Below are positions 1 to 6,322 of a stretch of 13,468 nt of DNA, piece by piece; position 1 is the stretch's first letter, and every line of letters starts with the position of its first letter. The notes beneath the pieces are model-generated. The model was not told where the DNA came from. It saw only the letters and a list, made by a program, of their open reading frames with translations, and did no database searches. The position numbers and the translations under genes were made by a program. The stretch is from JBAZOD01 sp041648955 (GTDB lineage: Bacteria; Patescibacteriota; Patescibacteriia; Patescibacteriales; JAQTRU01): NCBI GenBank assembly GCA_041648955.1, contig JBAZOD010000024.1, positions 1 to 13,468 of the forward strand, given 5' to 3'.

Positions 1-87
1 AAAAAAGTAAGTTTTCACCATATTCCCCGGGAAAGGAATAAAGAGGCGGACGCGCTGGCGAATGAAGCGATGGACAAGGGGAAATAA
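1..87 (+). CDS. RNase HI-like protein, C-terminal end (partial)
   Basis: The window opens inside a gene. Frame 1 reads 28 codons to a TAA at 85-87. The residues HHIPRERNKEADALANEAMD match the end of RNase HI-fold proteins of the archaeal/Bacillus type, where a His-rich strand is followed by R-x-x-N-x-x-AD-x-LAN-x-A. The Asp in 'ADALAN' (residue 17 of the fragment) corresponds to the last catalytic carboxylate of RNase HI (the E. coli D134 region). Such enzymes cut the RNA strand of RNA:DNA hybrids. The rest of the gene lies upstream, so nothing can be said about its N-terminus, length or start. A related RNase H-fold protein without RNase HI function remains possible. Confidence 0.75.
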   Translation, partial: KKVSFHHIPRERNKEADALANEAMDKGK

Positions 88-119
88 AAAATAAAATATA
101 AAAAATTAAAAATATTTTT

Positions 120-473
120 ATGGGTATTAAAGTTGAGTTCAATCCGGATTTGGCTTTGCGAAATATTTCAGAATTTAAAAAAGGAAACAGAAAAGAGGAA
201 GAATGTATTCCGGAAAATTTAGAAGCTGGAAAAATTTATTATTTTCTTAAAAAAGAGCAGAGGAATTATTGGCTGCACGGAGAGATCCCTTTAATTGAGA
301 CCAGGGGCAATGAAGATTTATCCAGGCCTAAGGCCAGTATTATAATTTTAGAAGCCACGCATTTTGTTGAAAATGGAGAAATTTGGACAAAAGGAAAATA
401 TAAGGTTGTTGAGATATTTAAAGATGATAATATTCATTTTGAATGTTTTGATAAAGCCGGGAAAAGGAAATAA
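120..473 (+). CDS. hypothetical protein, 117 aa
   Basis: I do not recognise a named family. The ORF is complete (ATG to TAA) and lies 32 bases after the RNase H-like gene, on the same strand. The protein has no signal peptide or membrane segment. It is charged and looks like a soluble, mainly beta-strand domain: 'LEAGKIYYFL' and 'YWLHGEIPLIET' near residues 35-61, 'SRPKASIIILEATHF' near 68-82, then 'TKGKYKVVEIF'. The pattern GEIPL-x-ET, RPxASI, ATHF and G-x-Y-x-V looks like a conserved small-domain signature rather than random coding. Codon use resembles its neighbours. No Shine-Dalgarno precedes the ATG; the leader is almost pure A/T. Function unknown. Confidence 0.7.
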   Translation: MGIKVEFNPDLALRNISEFKKGNRKEEECIPENLEAGKIYYFLKKEQRNYWLHGEIPLIETRGNEDLSRPKASIIILEATHFVENGEIWTKGKYKVVEIFKDDNIHFECFDKAGKRK

Positions 474-495
474 AAGGGCTTATAGTTCTGCAGTT

Positions 496-550
496 TCCGC
501 CCGAGGCGGACCCGCCCGCTGGCGGGGGTTATCTGCCTGCCGGCAGGCAG
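496..550. repeat. three back-to-back GC-rich palindromes
   Basis: Three hairpin-forming palindromes sit side by side in an otherwise AT-rich sequence. At 496-510 TCCGCC pairs with GGCGGA around a 3-base loop. At 511-526 CCCGCC pairs with GGCGGG around a 4-base loop. At 533-550 lies CTGCCTGCCGGCAGGCAG, an 18-base perfect palindrome. The first two share the CCGCC...GGCGG core with the palindrome embedded in leuS at 12676-12691, so they look like members of one dispersed repeat family. They lie between the 117-aa gene and tRNA-Val. They have no T-tract directly after them, so a terminator role is not supported. Confidence 0.8.
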
Positions 551-571
551 GGAGCGTTGTCAATATAAAAT

Positions 572-645
572 GGACGGCTAGCTCAGTTGGTTAGAGCGCT
601 GCGTTCACATCGCAGAGGTCACAGGTTCGAGTCCTGTGCCGTCCA
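572..645 (+). tRNA. tRNA-Val (anticodon CAC)
   Basis: A full cloverleaf can be drawn. Acceptor stem GGACGGC (572-578) pairs with GCCGTCC (638-644), and A645 is the discriminator. The D-arm has GCTC/GAGC stems. The anticodon stem CTGCG/CGCAG encloses the loop TTCACAT, giving anticodon CAC, which reads GUG valine codons. The variable loop is short, and the T-arm ACAGG-TTCGAGT-CCTGT is canonical. The 3' CCA is not encoded (the sequence continues CTA), so CCA must be added by the nucleotidyltransferase. The DedA-like gene starts 14 bases downstream and could share the transcript. Confidence 0.96.
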
Positions 646-659
646 CTAATTTATTTTTT

Positions 660-1247
660 ATGTCGCTTCAAGAAATTATTATTCTTTTAATTGCCCATAA
701 ATATTTTTTCCTTTTTCCGTTTACCGTGATTGAAGGGCCGATTATTACTGTTATCGCCGGGTTTTTGTCCTCTCTCGATTATTTTAATATATTTATCGCT
801 TATGGAATTATAGTAGTTGGGGATGTGGCCGGCGATTGTTTGTATTATATGGCTGGGTATTATGGCGGACAAAAATTTGTCGGACGCTGGGGGCACTTTC
901 TCGGTATCACCCAAGAAAACATAGAAAGTTTGAAAGAACATTTTGTAAAACACAGCGGTAAAACATTAATTATCGGAAAATTTACTCATGCCGTTGGCGC
1001 GGTGGTGCTGGTGGCGGCTGGTATAGCCAAAATGTCGTTATGGAAGTTTATTTGGTATAATTTCATTGCCACCTTGCCGAAATCCCTTATTCTTCTACTC
1101 ATCGGTTTTTATTTTGGCGAAACTTATAATAAAATCAACCAATATCTTGATTACACCGCAATTGGAACAATCGGTTTAACTATTCTGTTTATTGTAATTT
1201 ACATTGTAGTTAAAAAGGTAAGCAAGAAATATGAAAAGAAAATATAG
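660..1247 (+). CDS. DedA/VTT-domain membrane protein, 195 aa
   Basis: This is a member of the DedA (SNARE-associated/VTT) family, inner-membrane proteins implicated in moving lipid carriers or phospholipids across the membrane and in membrane homeostasis. I chose ATG 660; the earlier in-frame ATG at 636 lies inside the tRNA. Family features are E25-G-P in the first hydrophobic region, the acidic GD-x3-GD-x2-YY-x-GYYGG stretch at about residues 54-70, and GKF-x-H-x3-AVVLVAAGIAKM at about 106-125, corresponding to the family's R-F-x-P-x-R...AG-x-x-x-M segment. The usual Arg/Pro residues are substituted (K107, H110), so it is a divergent member. Several hydrophobic segments and a Lys-rich cytoplasmic tail are visible. 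It starts 14 bases after tRNA-Val and is followed after 17 bases by a glycosyltransferase. Substrate not predictable. Confidence 0.85.
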   Translation: MSLQEIIILLIAHKYFFLFPFTVIEGPIITVIAGFLSSLDYFNIFIAYGIIVVGDVAGDCLYYMAGYYGGQKFVGRWGHFLGITQENIESLKEHFVKHSGKTLIIGKFTHAVGAVVLVAAGIAKMSLWKFIWYNFIATLPKSLILLLIGFYFGETYNKINQYLDYTAIGTIGLTILFIVIYIVVKKVSKKYEKKI

Positions 1248-1252
1248 ATTAG

Positions 1253-1258
1253 TATAAT
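1253..1258 (+). promoter_or_regulatory. possible -10 element (TATAAT) before the glycosyltransferase gene
   Basis: A perfect TATAAT lies 6 bases before the ATG at 1265. If used, transcription would begin about at the start codon, giving a leaderless or nearly leaderless mRNA, in keeping with the lack of a Shine-Dalgarno. No good -35 box is seen 16-18 bases upstream, and in AT-rich sequence such hexamers occur by chance, so this is tentative. Confidence 0.3.
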
Positions 1259-1264
1259 AATTTT

Positions 1265-2434
1265 ATGAAAATACTTATTGTTGGGCCTACTTTTTATCCA
1301 GATGTTAACGGAGCTTCATATTTTGTTCAAAGGCTTGCTCATTATCTCCACAAAAATGGGCATTCTGTTTTAGTAGTTGCGCCCTCCAGATTTATACATA
1401 ATGAAAATTATGATCTGAACGGAGTTTCAGTCTTCGGAGTTCGTTCTTTTCCTATATTTATAAATAGATTTAGAGTTGCTCAATCAATTTTTATAAAAAA
1501 TTTGCTTCGCAAAAGAATAAAAGAGTTTTCTCCAGATGTTATTCATTTGCAAAGTCATCTTATATTCAGCAAAACAATTCTGAAAATCGCCAGGGAATTA
1601 AAAATTCCAATTATGGGAACCAACCATTTCATGCCGGAAAATCTTTTGCATTATTTGCATCTTAACCGGAAAACAGAGGGCCATATTAGACAATTCGCCT
1701 GGAAAGATTTTCTTAAAGTTTTTGAAAAACTAGATGCTGTTACAACCCCAACCGAGACGGGAGCAAAACTTTTGGCCGAAATCGGCTTATCAAAATCCGT
1801 TGTTCCTATTTCCTGTGGGATTGATCTGAAAATATTTAATACTCAGAATAACGGCGAGTACCTTAAAGAAAAATATAATTTGCCTAAAAAACAGATTTTA
1901 TTATATTTGGGGAGATTGGATAAAGAAAAGAACGTAGATGTCCTTCTTAGAGCGTTTGCCCTGTCCTTAGAAAAAATTGATGCTCATTTTTTGATAGCCG
2001 GATTCGGGGCGGAAAAAGCTAATTTGGAAAAACTGGCAAGCAAGTTAAAAATAAAAAAATCTGTTACTTTCACCGGCTTTGTTTCCAATGAAGATAAGCC
2101 GAATTTGTATAGAGTCGCAGATTGTTTTGCGATTGCCGGGATAGCTGAACTGCAAAGCATCGTGACTATGGAAGCGATGGCTTCTGGCTTACCGATTATT
2201 GCCGTCAATGCCATGGCTTTGCCGCATCTTATCAAACACGGCGAAAATGGCTTTTTGTTCCAGTTGGATGATATTAAATCTATATCTGAATATATCGTCA
2301 GGATTTTTTCAGATAAAGAGCTAAAAAATAGAATGTCAAAGAAGAGTTTAGAAATGATAAAAGTCCACGATATTGATAAAATAATAGATAAATATGAATT
2401 ACTTTACCATAAAATCATTAATCGCCAGGCATAG
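1265..2434 (+). CDS. GT4-family glycosyltransferase, 389 aa
   Basis: A retaining GT-B fold glycosyltransferase of family GT4, cytoplasmic or membrane-associated. The N-terminal Rossmann domain begins MKILIVGPTFYPDVNGAS, a typical GT4 start with the acceptor-side glycine loop, followed by 'LAHYLHKNGHSVLVVAP'. The C-terminal donor-binding domain has CGID (184-187), LYLGRLDKEKNVDVLLRAF (213-231), IAGFGAE (244-250) and the EX7E motif, E295 and E303, in 'AELQSIVTMEAMASGLP'. Length fits the family. Relatives include PimA-like and glucosyldiacylglycerol synthases, and its neighbours (DedA-like upstream, PAP2/sphingomyelin-synthase-like overlapping downstream) make a lipid acceptor plausible. That is inference: donor and acceptor sugars cannot be read from sequence. 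Confidence 0.9.
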   Translation: MKILIVGPTFYPDVNGASYFVQRLAHYLHKNGHSVLVVAPSRFIHNENYDLNGVSVFGVRSFPIFINRFRVAQSIFIKNLLRKRIKEFSPDVIHLQSHLIFSKTILKIARELKIPIMGTNHFMPENLLHYLHLNRKTEGHIRQFAWKDFLKVFEKLDAVTTPTETGAKLLAEIGLSKSVVPISCGIDLKIFNTQNNGEYLKEKYNLPKKQILLYLGRLDKEKNVDVLLRAFALSLEKIDAHFLIAGFGAEKANLEKLASKLKIKKSVTFTGFVSNEDKPNLYRVADCFAIAGIAELQSIVTMEAMASGLPIIAVNAMALPHLIKHGENGFLFQLDDIKSISEYIVRIFSDKELKNRMSKKSLEMIKVHDIDKIIDKYELLYHKIINRQA

Positions 2435-3074
2435 ATTGCTATGGGCAAATAAAGCGTTTACTATCTCGGCAATAGTCGGAGTTATTTTTTTAGTTGGAAG
2501 TTTTTTTGTGAATTATAGCGCGTTGAAATATGTGGTTAAAGCGGAGGGAAATTCTACCACGGATATTTTGCTTGATAATTTGCCGGTAGTAAATACGGAT
2601 ATTATTTTCAGCGAGGGTGCTTTTTCTTTTATATTTTTACTTTTGTTTTTATTTATTTTGGAGCCGAAGATAATCCCTTTTACTTTTAAGAGTATAGCGC
2701 TGTTTGTTTGCATCCGTTCAGGTTTTGTGATTATGACTCATCTCGCTCCGCCTCTTGGCCATATTGCTGTAGATTTTGATCGTTTTCGCTACTTTAGTTC
2801 TGGCGCTGATTTATTTTTTTCCGGGCATACCGGGCTACCATTCTTAATGGGTTTATTATTTTGGGAAAATAAACATCTGCGGTATTTTTTTATTTCTTGT
2901 TCCGTTATAGCCGGAGTAGCAGTTATTCTTGGGCATCTTCATTACACGATTGACGTTTTTTCCGCTTTTTTTATTACTTATGGAATATACAAGATAGCGC
3001 GGAAATTTTTTCCGAAAGATCGCAAGCTCTTCTTAGATGGTTTGCATACTAATGAAGATATTAAAAGCATTTAA
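2394..3074 (+). CDS. PAP2/sphingomyelin-synthase-like membrane phosphatase or transferase, 226 aa
   Basis: An integral membrane protein with about six hydrophobic segments. The catalytic pattern resembles the PAP2_C (sphingomyelin synthase/ceramide phosphotransferase) branch of the lipid phosphate phosphatase superfamily: SGHT at 143-146 (H145) and HLHYTIDVFSAFF at 181-193 (H183, D187). H, H and D form the expected triad for a phospho-His intermediate. In the family this removes or swaps a phosphate or phospho-alcohol head group on a lipid. The ATG at 2394 overlaps the glycosyltransferase gene by 41 bases, implying translational coupling; a TTG at 2436 is a possible alternative start, just past that gene's stop. 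The pairing suggests joint work on glycolipids or an undecaprenyl-type carrier, which is inference. Confidence 0.8.
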   Translation: MNYFTIKSLIARHRLLWANKAFTISAIVGVIFLVGSFFVNYSALKYVVKAEGNSTTDILLDNLPVVNTDIIFSEGAFSFIFLLLFLFILEPKIIPFTFKSIALFVCIRSGFVIMTHLAPPLGHIAVDFDRFRYFSSGADLFFSGHTGLPFLMGLLFWENKHLRYFFISCSVIAGVAVILGHLHYTIDVFSAFFITYGIYKIARKFFPKDRKLFLDGLHTNEDIKSI

Positions 3075-3096
3075 ATAAAATCAAATTTGTGCGGAT

Positions 3097-3134
3097 AAAA
3101 AAAGAAGATGGATAAAATTCCGCCTTCTTTTTTT
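3097..3134. terminator. bidirectional hairpin terminator between convergent genes
   Basis: AAAAAAAGAAG at 3097-3107 is perfectly complementary to CTTCTTTTTTT at 3124-3134, an 11-bp stem around a 16-base loop. The stem has only two G:C pairs, but on either strand it ends in a run of T, and on the + strand more T-rich sequence follows. It sits between the stops of two convergent genes (3074 and 3146), where a shared terminator is expected. Confidence 0.6.
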
Positions 3135-3145
3135 GTTTGTCTTTT

Positions 3146-4063
3146 TTATTTTAAATTATATTTAACAATATTTTGATCGGCTAATTTTTGGATATAATCA
3201 ATTTGTTCTTTGCCTTTTTTGTCAGAGAACAAATGTTTGAATCGGCCTTGTACTTTTAGGTATTCTTCTACTTTCGTCTGCGGCTGAGAAATTTTGGAAG
3301 CATTTATCAACTGGCCATTTTCATATTCCAGCAATGGATATAGACCGGTTTGCGCAGCGAGTTTCCCGACTTTTATTGCCTGGCTAGAATCAATATTCCA
3401 GCCGGGAATACAAGGAGTAAGGATTTGGATGTAGCTTGGCCCTTCTATTGTTAGAGCTTTTTTTACTTTGCGAGCGATATCTTCGGGAAAGCCGGATGTA
3501 GATTCAGCTACGTATTTTAAGCCATGCGCTAAGGCAATAGCAATCATATCTTTTTTTCTTTGGTGCGAACCAATAGCATCTATAGTTGGCCCGGATCCTG
3601 CCGGAGTGGTGGTGGTGCTGGCAGCCCAGGGAGTAGCTCCGGAAGCTTGAATACCGGTATTAGAATAAGCCTCGGTATCATAGCAGATATATAAAATATT
3701 TTCTCCTCTTTCCCACATTCCAGAAATCAACCCAAGGCCAATATCAAATGTTCCGCCATCTCCTCCTTGCGCAACGACTTTTGTTTTTTTGTCTCCTTTT
3801 TGCTTCAAGGCTGCTGAAATTCCGGAAGCGACGGCTGAGGCATTTTCAAAAAGAGAATGAATCCAGGGCATGCCCCAAGAACTTTCAGGATAAGGAGTCG
3901 TTGTGACTTCCAAGCATCCAGTGGCGTTAGCGATTATAACATCCGGCCCAAGAGCCTCGGCTACGGCTCTGGCGGCAATCATCTGTCCGCAGCCAGCACA
4001 AGCGCGATGGCCAGGAGAAAGCGGTTTTGTAATTTTTGATTTTGTGATGGTTTTATTTTTCAT
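3146..4063 (-). CDS. porB: 2-oxoacid (pyruvate):ferredoxin oxidoreductase, beta subunit
   Basis: The thiamine-diphosphate subunit of a four-subunit (gamma-delta-alpha-beta) 2-oxoacid:ferredoxin oxidoreductase, which converts pyruvate plus CoA to acetyl-CoA, CO2 and reduced ferredoxin. At 305 aa it has normal beta-subunit length. Four cysteines typical of PorB for the proximal [4Fe-4S] cluster are present: C22 and C25 in 'HRACAGCG', C50 in 'ATGCLEVT' and C218 in 'LTPCIPGW'. The TPP/Mg motif runs from GDGG (101-104) to YSNTG (N135). The closest motif match is the pyruvate enzyme, but substrate is inferred. It is the last gene of the run and starts 2 bases after the DUF2283 gene. Four non-por genes separate it from porA, an unusual split. 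Confidence 0.92.
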   Translation of the reverse strand: MKNKTITKSKITKPLSPGHRACAGCGQMIAARAVAEALGPDVIIANATGCLEVTTTPYPESSWGMPWIHSLFENASAVASGISAALKQKGDKKTKVVAQGGDGGTFDIGLGLISGMWERGENILYICYDTEAYSNTGIQASGATPWAASTTTTPAGSGPTIDAIGSHQRKKDMIAIALAHGLKYVAESTSGFPEDIARKVKKALTIEGPSYIQILTPCIPGWNIDSSQAIKVGKLAAQTGLYPLLEYENGQLINASKISQPQTKVEEYLKVQGRFKHLFSDKKGKEQIDYIQKLADQNIVKYNLK

Positions 4064-4065
4064 AT

Positions 4066-4281
4066 TTAATTACTGCTTAAATTTAAGGCGGTTTTTAATT
4101 TTTCATCTTCTTTTATTTTATCAAGCTGGCCGACGAATTTAGAAGCTTCAAGAATTTCAACCAGAATCGGCTTGCCGGCAGGGGAGAGGTGAATTATGAA
4201 ATTTCCGAATTCCCGGGCATGACTTATCTCTCCCTTAGCAATTTCCCAGCTTATTATATTGGCTTCATTGTCGTATTCCAT
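4066..4281 (-). CDS. DUF2283-family small protein, 71 aa
   Basis: The sequence fits DUF2283: an opening 'MEYDNEANIISWEIAKG', then 'AREFGNFIIHLSPAGKPILVEILEASKF' at about residues 23-50, matching the family's Y-D-x-E-A-D...GNF-x-V-x-D-x-x-G-x-x-x-G-I-E-I-L-x-A-S pattern. Biochemical function is not known. Its ATG overlaps the stop of the DUF4258-like gene by one base (TAATG), so the two are translationally coupled, and it ends 2 bases before porB. DUF2283 proteins often sit beside small toxin-like proteins, and an antitoxin-like role is a reasonable but unproven guess. Confidence 0.8.
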   Translation of the reverse strand: MEYDNEANIISWEIAKGEISHAREFGNFIIHLSPAGKPILVEILEASKFVGQLDKIKEDEKLKTALNLSSN

Positions 4282-4496
4282 TATTTTATTGGATAAAAAG
4301 TAATTATTTTTATAAGTTCTGCCTCCCTTTTGTAAATCACTTTTGTATTGTCTTTGCAGGCAAGAGTTAATTTTTTTCTTTTTTCAACTTTGTCCGGTGA
4401 TTTAATCGTTTCTTCTATTTGTTCTTTGGTAAAATAAACTTTATGCTTATTCAGAATATCAAATTTTTTTTCTGCATATTTAGTGAAATAGAGCAT
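4281..4496 (-). CDS. DUF4258-like small protein, 71 aa
   Basis: A small basic protein resembling DUF4258. The N-terminal part 'FTKYAEKKFDILNKHKVYFTKEQIEETIKSPDKV' (residues 4-37) fits the family's F-T-x-H-A-x-x-r-x-x-x-R...I-x-x-x-i-x-x-P helix region, although the usual His is Tyr. It ends with two beta strands, 'TKVIYKREAELIKIITFYP', as in RelE/BrnT-like folds. Such proteins are often compared to toxins of toxin-antitoxin pairs, but activity is not established. It lies 4 bases after the pilin-M15 gene and overlaps the DUF2283 gene by 1 base. The family assignment is from pattern only. Confidence 0.65.
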   Translation of the reverse strand: MLYFTKYAEKKFDILNKHKVYFTKEQIEETIKSPDKVEKRKKLTLACKDNTKVIYKREAELIKIITFYPIK

Positions 4497-4500
4497 ACTT

Positions 4501-5595
4501 TTATAAGTTAAGGCAACTGGAAGTACTTATATGAATATGGTCTCCTTCATTCAAAAATTTCGCTCCGCATTGAGCAGCAGCTTGGTTTATTTCCTCCGCA
4601 TTTTCTTCATCGCCAAGATCAACCGCGTAAGATTTATCTCCTCGGCCTCCGCCGTAATGGCAAGAAGTGCAGCTGTGCACGCAAGCTGGATCCAGCAGTT
4701 TGCAGGAATTATCACTGCTATAGCAAGCGGCCAGGTTGCCGGTATAATTAGAATCACTGATTGAAGATATTCTTCCAACGCCAGAAGACATTTTTTGCCT
4801 CATGCAACTTAGCAGATCGAGCAGGGAATCAGAGGCGTCTCCTAATTGATTTTCTATACCTGGATCAAAACTCCAGCCTTCAGTTTGCCCGCAACAGCAT
4901 GTGTATATATATCCCTCTATCGGATCATATTCGCCCGTGTAAGCACCCCTTTGGTCAGTCGGTTTTGTACTTTTGCATTTTCCGTCATCACTAGCTTTAA
5001 CCATATTGTAATTTGAACATTCTTCAAAAGTAATACTGCCGCCAACGCCGGAATAATTAAGTTTTGTCCATTCACAACCGGAAATTATCTCCGGCTTTTT
5101 TTCCACTAATTTTATTTTTAAAGAATTTACTTTAACCAAATCAGGATTAATTTGATATAAAATCATATAGGAAGTTAAAGCCAGAATTAAACCAGTTAAA
5201 GAAGCGCCGATCCAGGCCTTGGCATCACCGATTTTATCAGGACTGCCTCCAGCTAGAAGCCAGCGCACGCCTCCGAACATCAGCACCACGGCCGCCAGAA
5301 TTCCCACAACGCCAATTCCATATTTATAGATTCCAGCTATATACTCTCCTATCCAGGGGACGCAAGTTTTGGTTGGGTCATCTGGACAGGCGGTAGGAGT
5401 GGTGAATCTGGCCATTCCCGGAATTTTTATTTGCAGGCTGTCAGTTGGGTTTGTCCATTTCGCCTCGGCTTTTGCCGGTATATTAAACAAAGTAAAAAAT
5501 AGAAAAAATCCTGTTTGTAAAATTATTAAAAACAGAAAGACAATTGAAAAAATTTTTGGGAATTTTTTATTAAGAAAGTTTTTGTGTTTTAACAT
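4501..5595 (-). CDS. TrbC/VirB2-like pilin fused to an M15-peptidase-like C-terminal domain, 364 aa
   Basis: An exported protein in three parts (numbering from the chosen start at 5595). A signal-anchor lies at about 15-40 and ends in 'PAKAEAK'. A TrbC/VirB2-like core at about 91-152 has two hydrophobic helices, 'GILAAVVLMFGGVRWLLAGG' and 'IGASLTGLILALTSYMIL', joined by 'SPDKIGDAKAW'. A long Cys-rich ectodomain (about 16 Cys in all) follows and ends with 'SCHYGGGRGDKSYAVDLG' and 'NEGDHIHIS'. The order H313...AVD326...H353-I-H355 resembles the zinc ligands of M15 D-Ala-D-Ala peptidases, suggesting a cell-wall hydrolase or a derived domain. I chose the start at 5595 because it clears the upstream stop by 5 bases; an in-frame ATG at 5625 would overlap that gene. 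It is a tandem paralog of the next gene upstream. Confidence 0.8.
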   Translation of the reverse strand: MLKHKNFLNKKFPKIFSIVFLFLIILQTGFFLFFTLFNIPAKAEAKWTNPTDSLQIKIPGMARFTTPTACPDDPTKTCVPWIGEYIAGIYKYGIGVVGILAAVVLMFGGVRWLLAGGSPDKIGDAKAWIGASLTGLILALTSYMILYQINPDLVKVNSLKIKLVEKKPEIISGCEWTKLNYSGVGGSITFEECSNYNMVKASDDGKCKSTKPTDQRGAYTGEYDPIEGYIYTCCCGQTEGWSFDPGIENQLGDASDSLLDLLSCMRQKMSSGVGRISSISDSNYTGNLAACYSSDNSCKLLDPACVHSCTSCHYGGGRGDKSYAVDLGDEENAEEINQAAAQCGAKFLNEGDHIHISTSSCLNL

Positions 5596-5600
5596 AAAGA

Positions 5601-6317
5601 TTAATATCCTATGCTTGGTTTGCATTTATCTGCGTCTACTAATATCCAGCCCGAACCGCAAACGTCAAGGCAATATTTTCCAATAGAGAGAAGAGCATAT
5701 TTATATTCTGTACCTTTTTGACAACACCTGGCGACTTCGGTTTTTTCTTCTTTTGTTAATCCGCATTTAGAATATTGCGAGTTTTCTATGCATTTATTGC
5801 CTTCCCATTTGCAACCGACAGCCTCTAGGCATCTTTGCTCTTCCGTGTAATTTGAGCAAGCGCCATTTTTATATTCAGATATGTTTTTTGGCGCTATATC
5901 TTTAAAAGTCACCAAATCAGGATTGATAGTGTTTAAAATCATATAAGAAGTTAAAGCCAGAATTAAACCAGTCAAAGAAGCGCCGATCCAGGCTTTGGCG
6001 TCGCTAATTTTATCTGGACTGCCACCGGCCAGAAGCCAGCGCACGCCCCCGAACATCAGAACCACGGCCGCGAGAATTCCCACAATGCCAATAGCGTAAT
6101 TATAAACGGCTTTAATATATTTGGCGATTGAAGGGGCAGCTGCTTTATCGGTTGTGAAGTTTGATCCAGGGATTGACACTTGAGGTGCAAATTTAATTTC
6201 AGATGCGTCAGCGGCCCGACTTTCTTGGGGAACAGCCAATAAAATAATTAAACAAATCATCTGGAGAATAAAAATTGAGAAAAAAGTGATTATTAAAATT
6301 TTTGGAAATTTTTTCAT
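5601..6317 (-). CDS. TrbC/VirB2-like pilin-like membrane protein with Cys-rich tail, 238 aa
   Basis: An exported membrane protein. The signal peptide is residues 1-36 ('KKFPKILIITFFSIFIL' to 'ESRAADA', with an AxA-like cleavage site). The TrbC/VirB2-like core (about 65-135) has two hydrophobic helices and the connecting 'SPDKISDAKAW'. In the 51 residues from '(I/V)VGILAAVV' to 'TSYMIL' it differs from its downstream paralog at only two positions. The remaining ~100 residues hold about ten cysteines ('NGACSNYTEEQRCLEAVGC', 'RCCQKG', 'YCLDVCGSGW') and look like a disulfide-bonded ectodomain. VirB2-like pilins form conjugative or type IV secretion pili, but no other secretion gene is visible here, so assembly into a pilus is not shown. 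It starts 5 bases after porA. Confidence 0.8.
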   Translation of the reverse strand: MKKFPKILIITFFSIFILQMICLIILLAVPQESRAADASEIKFAPQVSIPGSNFTTDKAAAPSIAKYIKAVYNYAIGIVGILAAVVLMFGGVRWLLAGGSPDKISDAKAWIGASLTGLILALTSYMILNTINPDLVTFKDIAPKNISEYKNGACSNYTEEQRCLEAVGCKWEGNKCIENSQYSKCGLTKEEKTEVARCCQKGTEYKYALLSIGKYCLDVCGSGWILVDADKCKPSIGY

Positions 6318-6322
6318 ATTTT

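Noticed and set aside
107..120. TAAAAATATTTTTA palindrome as a terminator after the RNase H-like gene
   Set aside because: It has no G:C pairs, would not form a stable hairpin and overlaps the next start codon; it reflects AT-rich composition.
564..569. TATAAA as a -10 box for tRNA-Val
   Set aside because: It ends only 3 bases before the mature tRNA, so transcription would begin inside the tRNA.
364..594. 76-aa open frame on the + strand spanning the palindromes and the 5' part of tRNA-Val
   Set aside because: It overlaps the 117-aa gene out of frame, is made largely of palindromic repeat sequence and runs into the tRNA, so it is a chance open frame.
636..659. Upstream ATG for the DedA-like protein
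   Set aside because: It lies within the tRNA-Val sequence; the ATG at 660 just after the tRNA gives a normal DedA N-terminus.
5593..5625. Longer N-terminus (start at 5625) for the pilin-M15 protein
   Set aside because: It would overlap the upstream pilin gene by 25 bases and put a charged extension before the signal segment. The start at 5595 gives a 5-base gap like that between porA and the first pilin.
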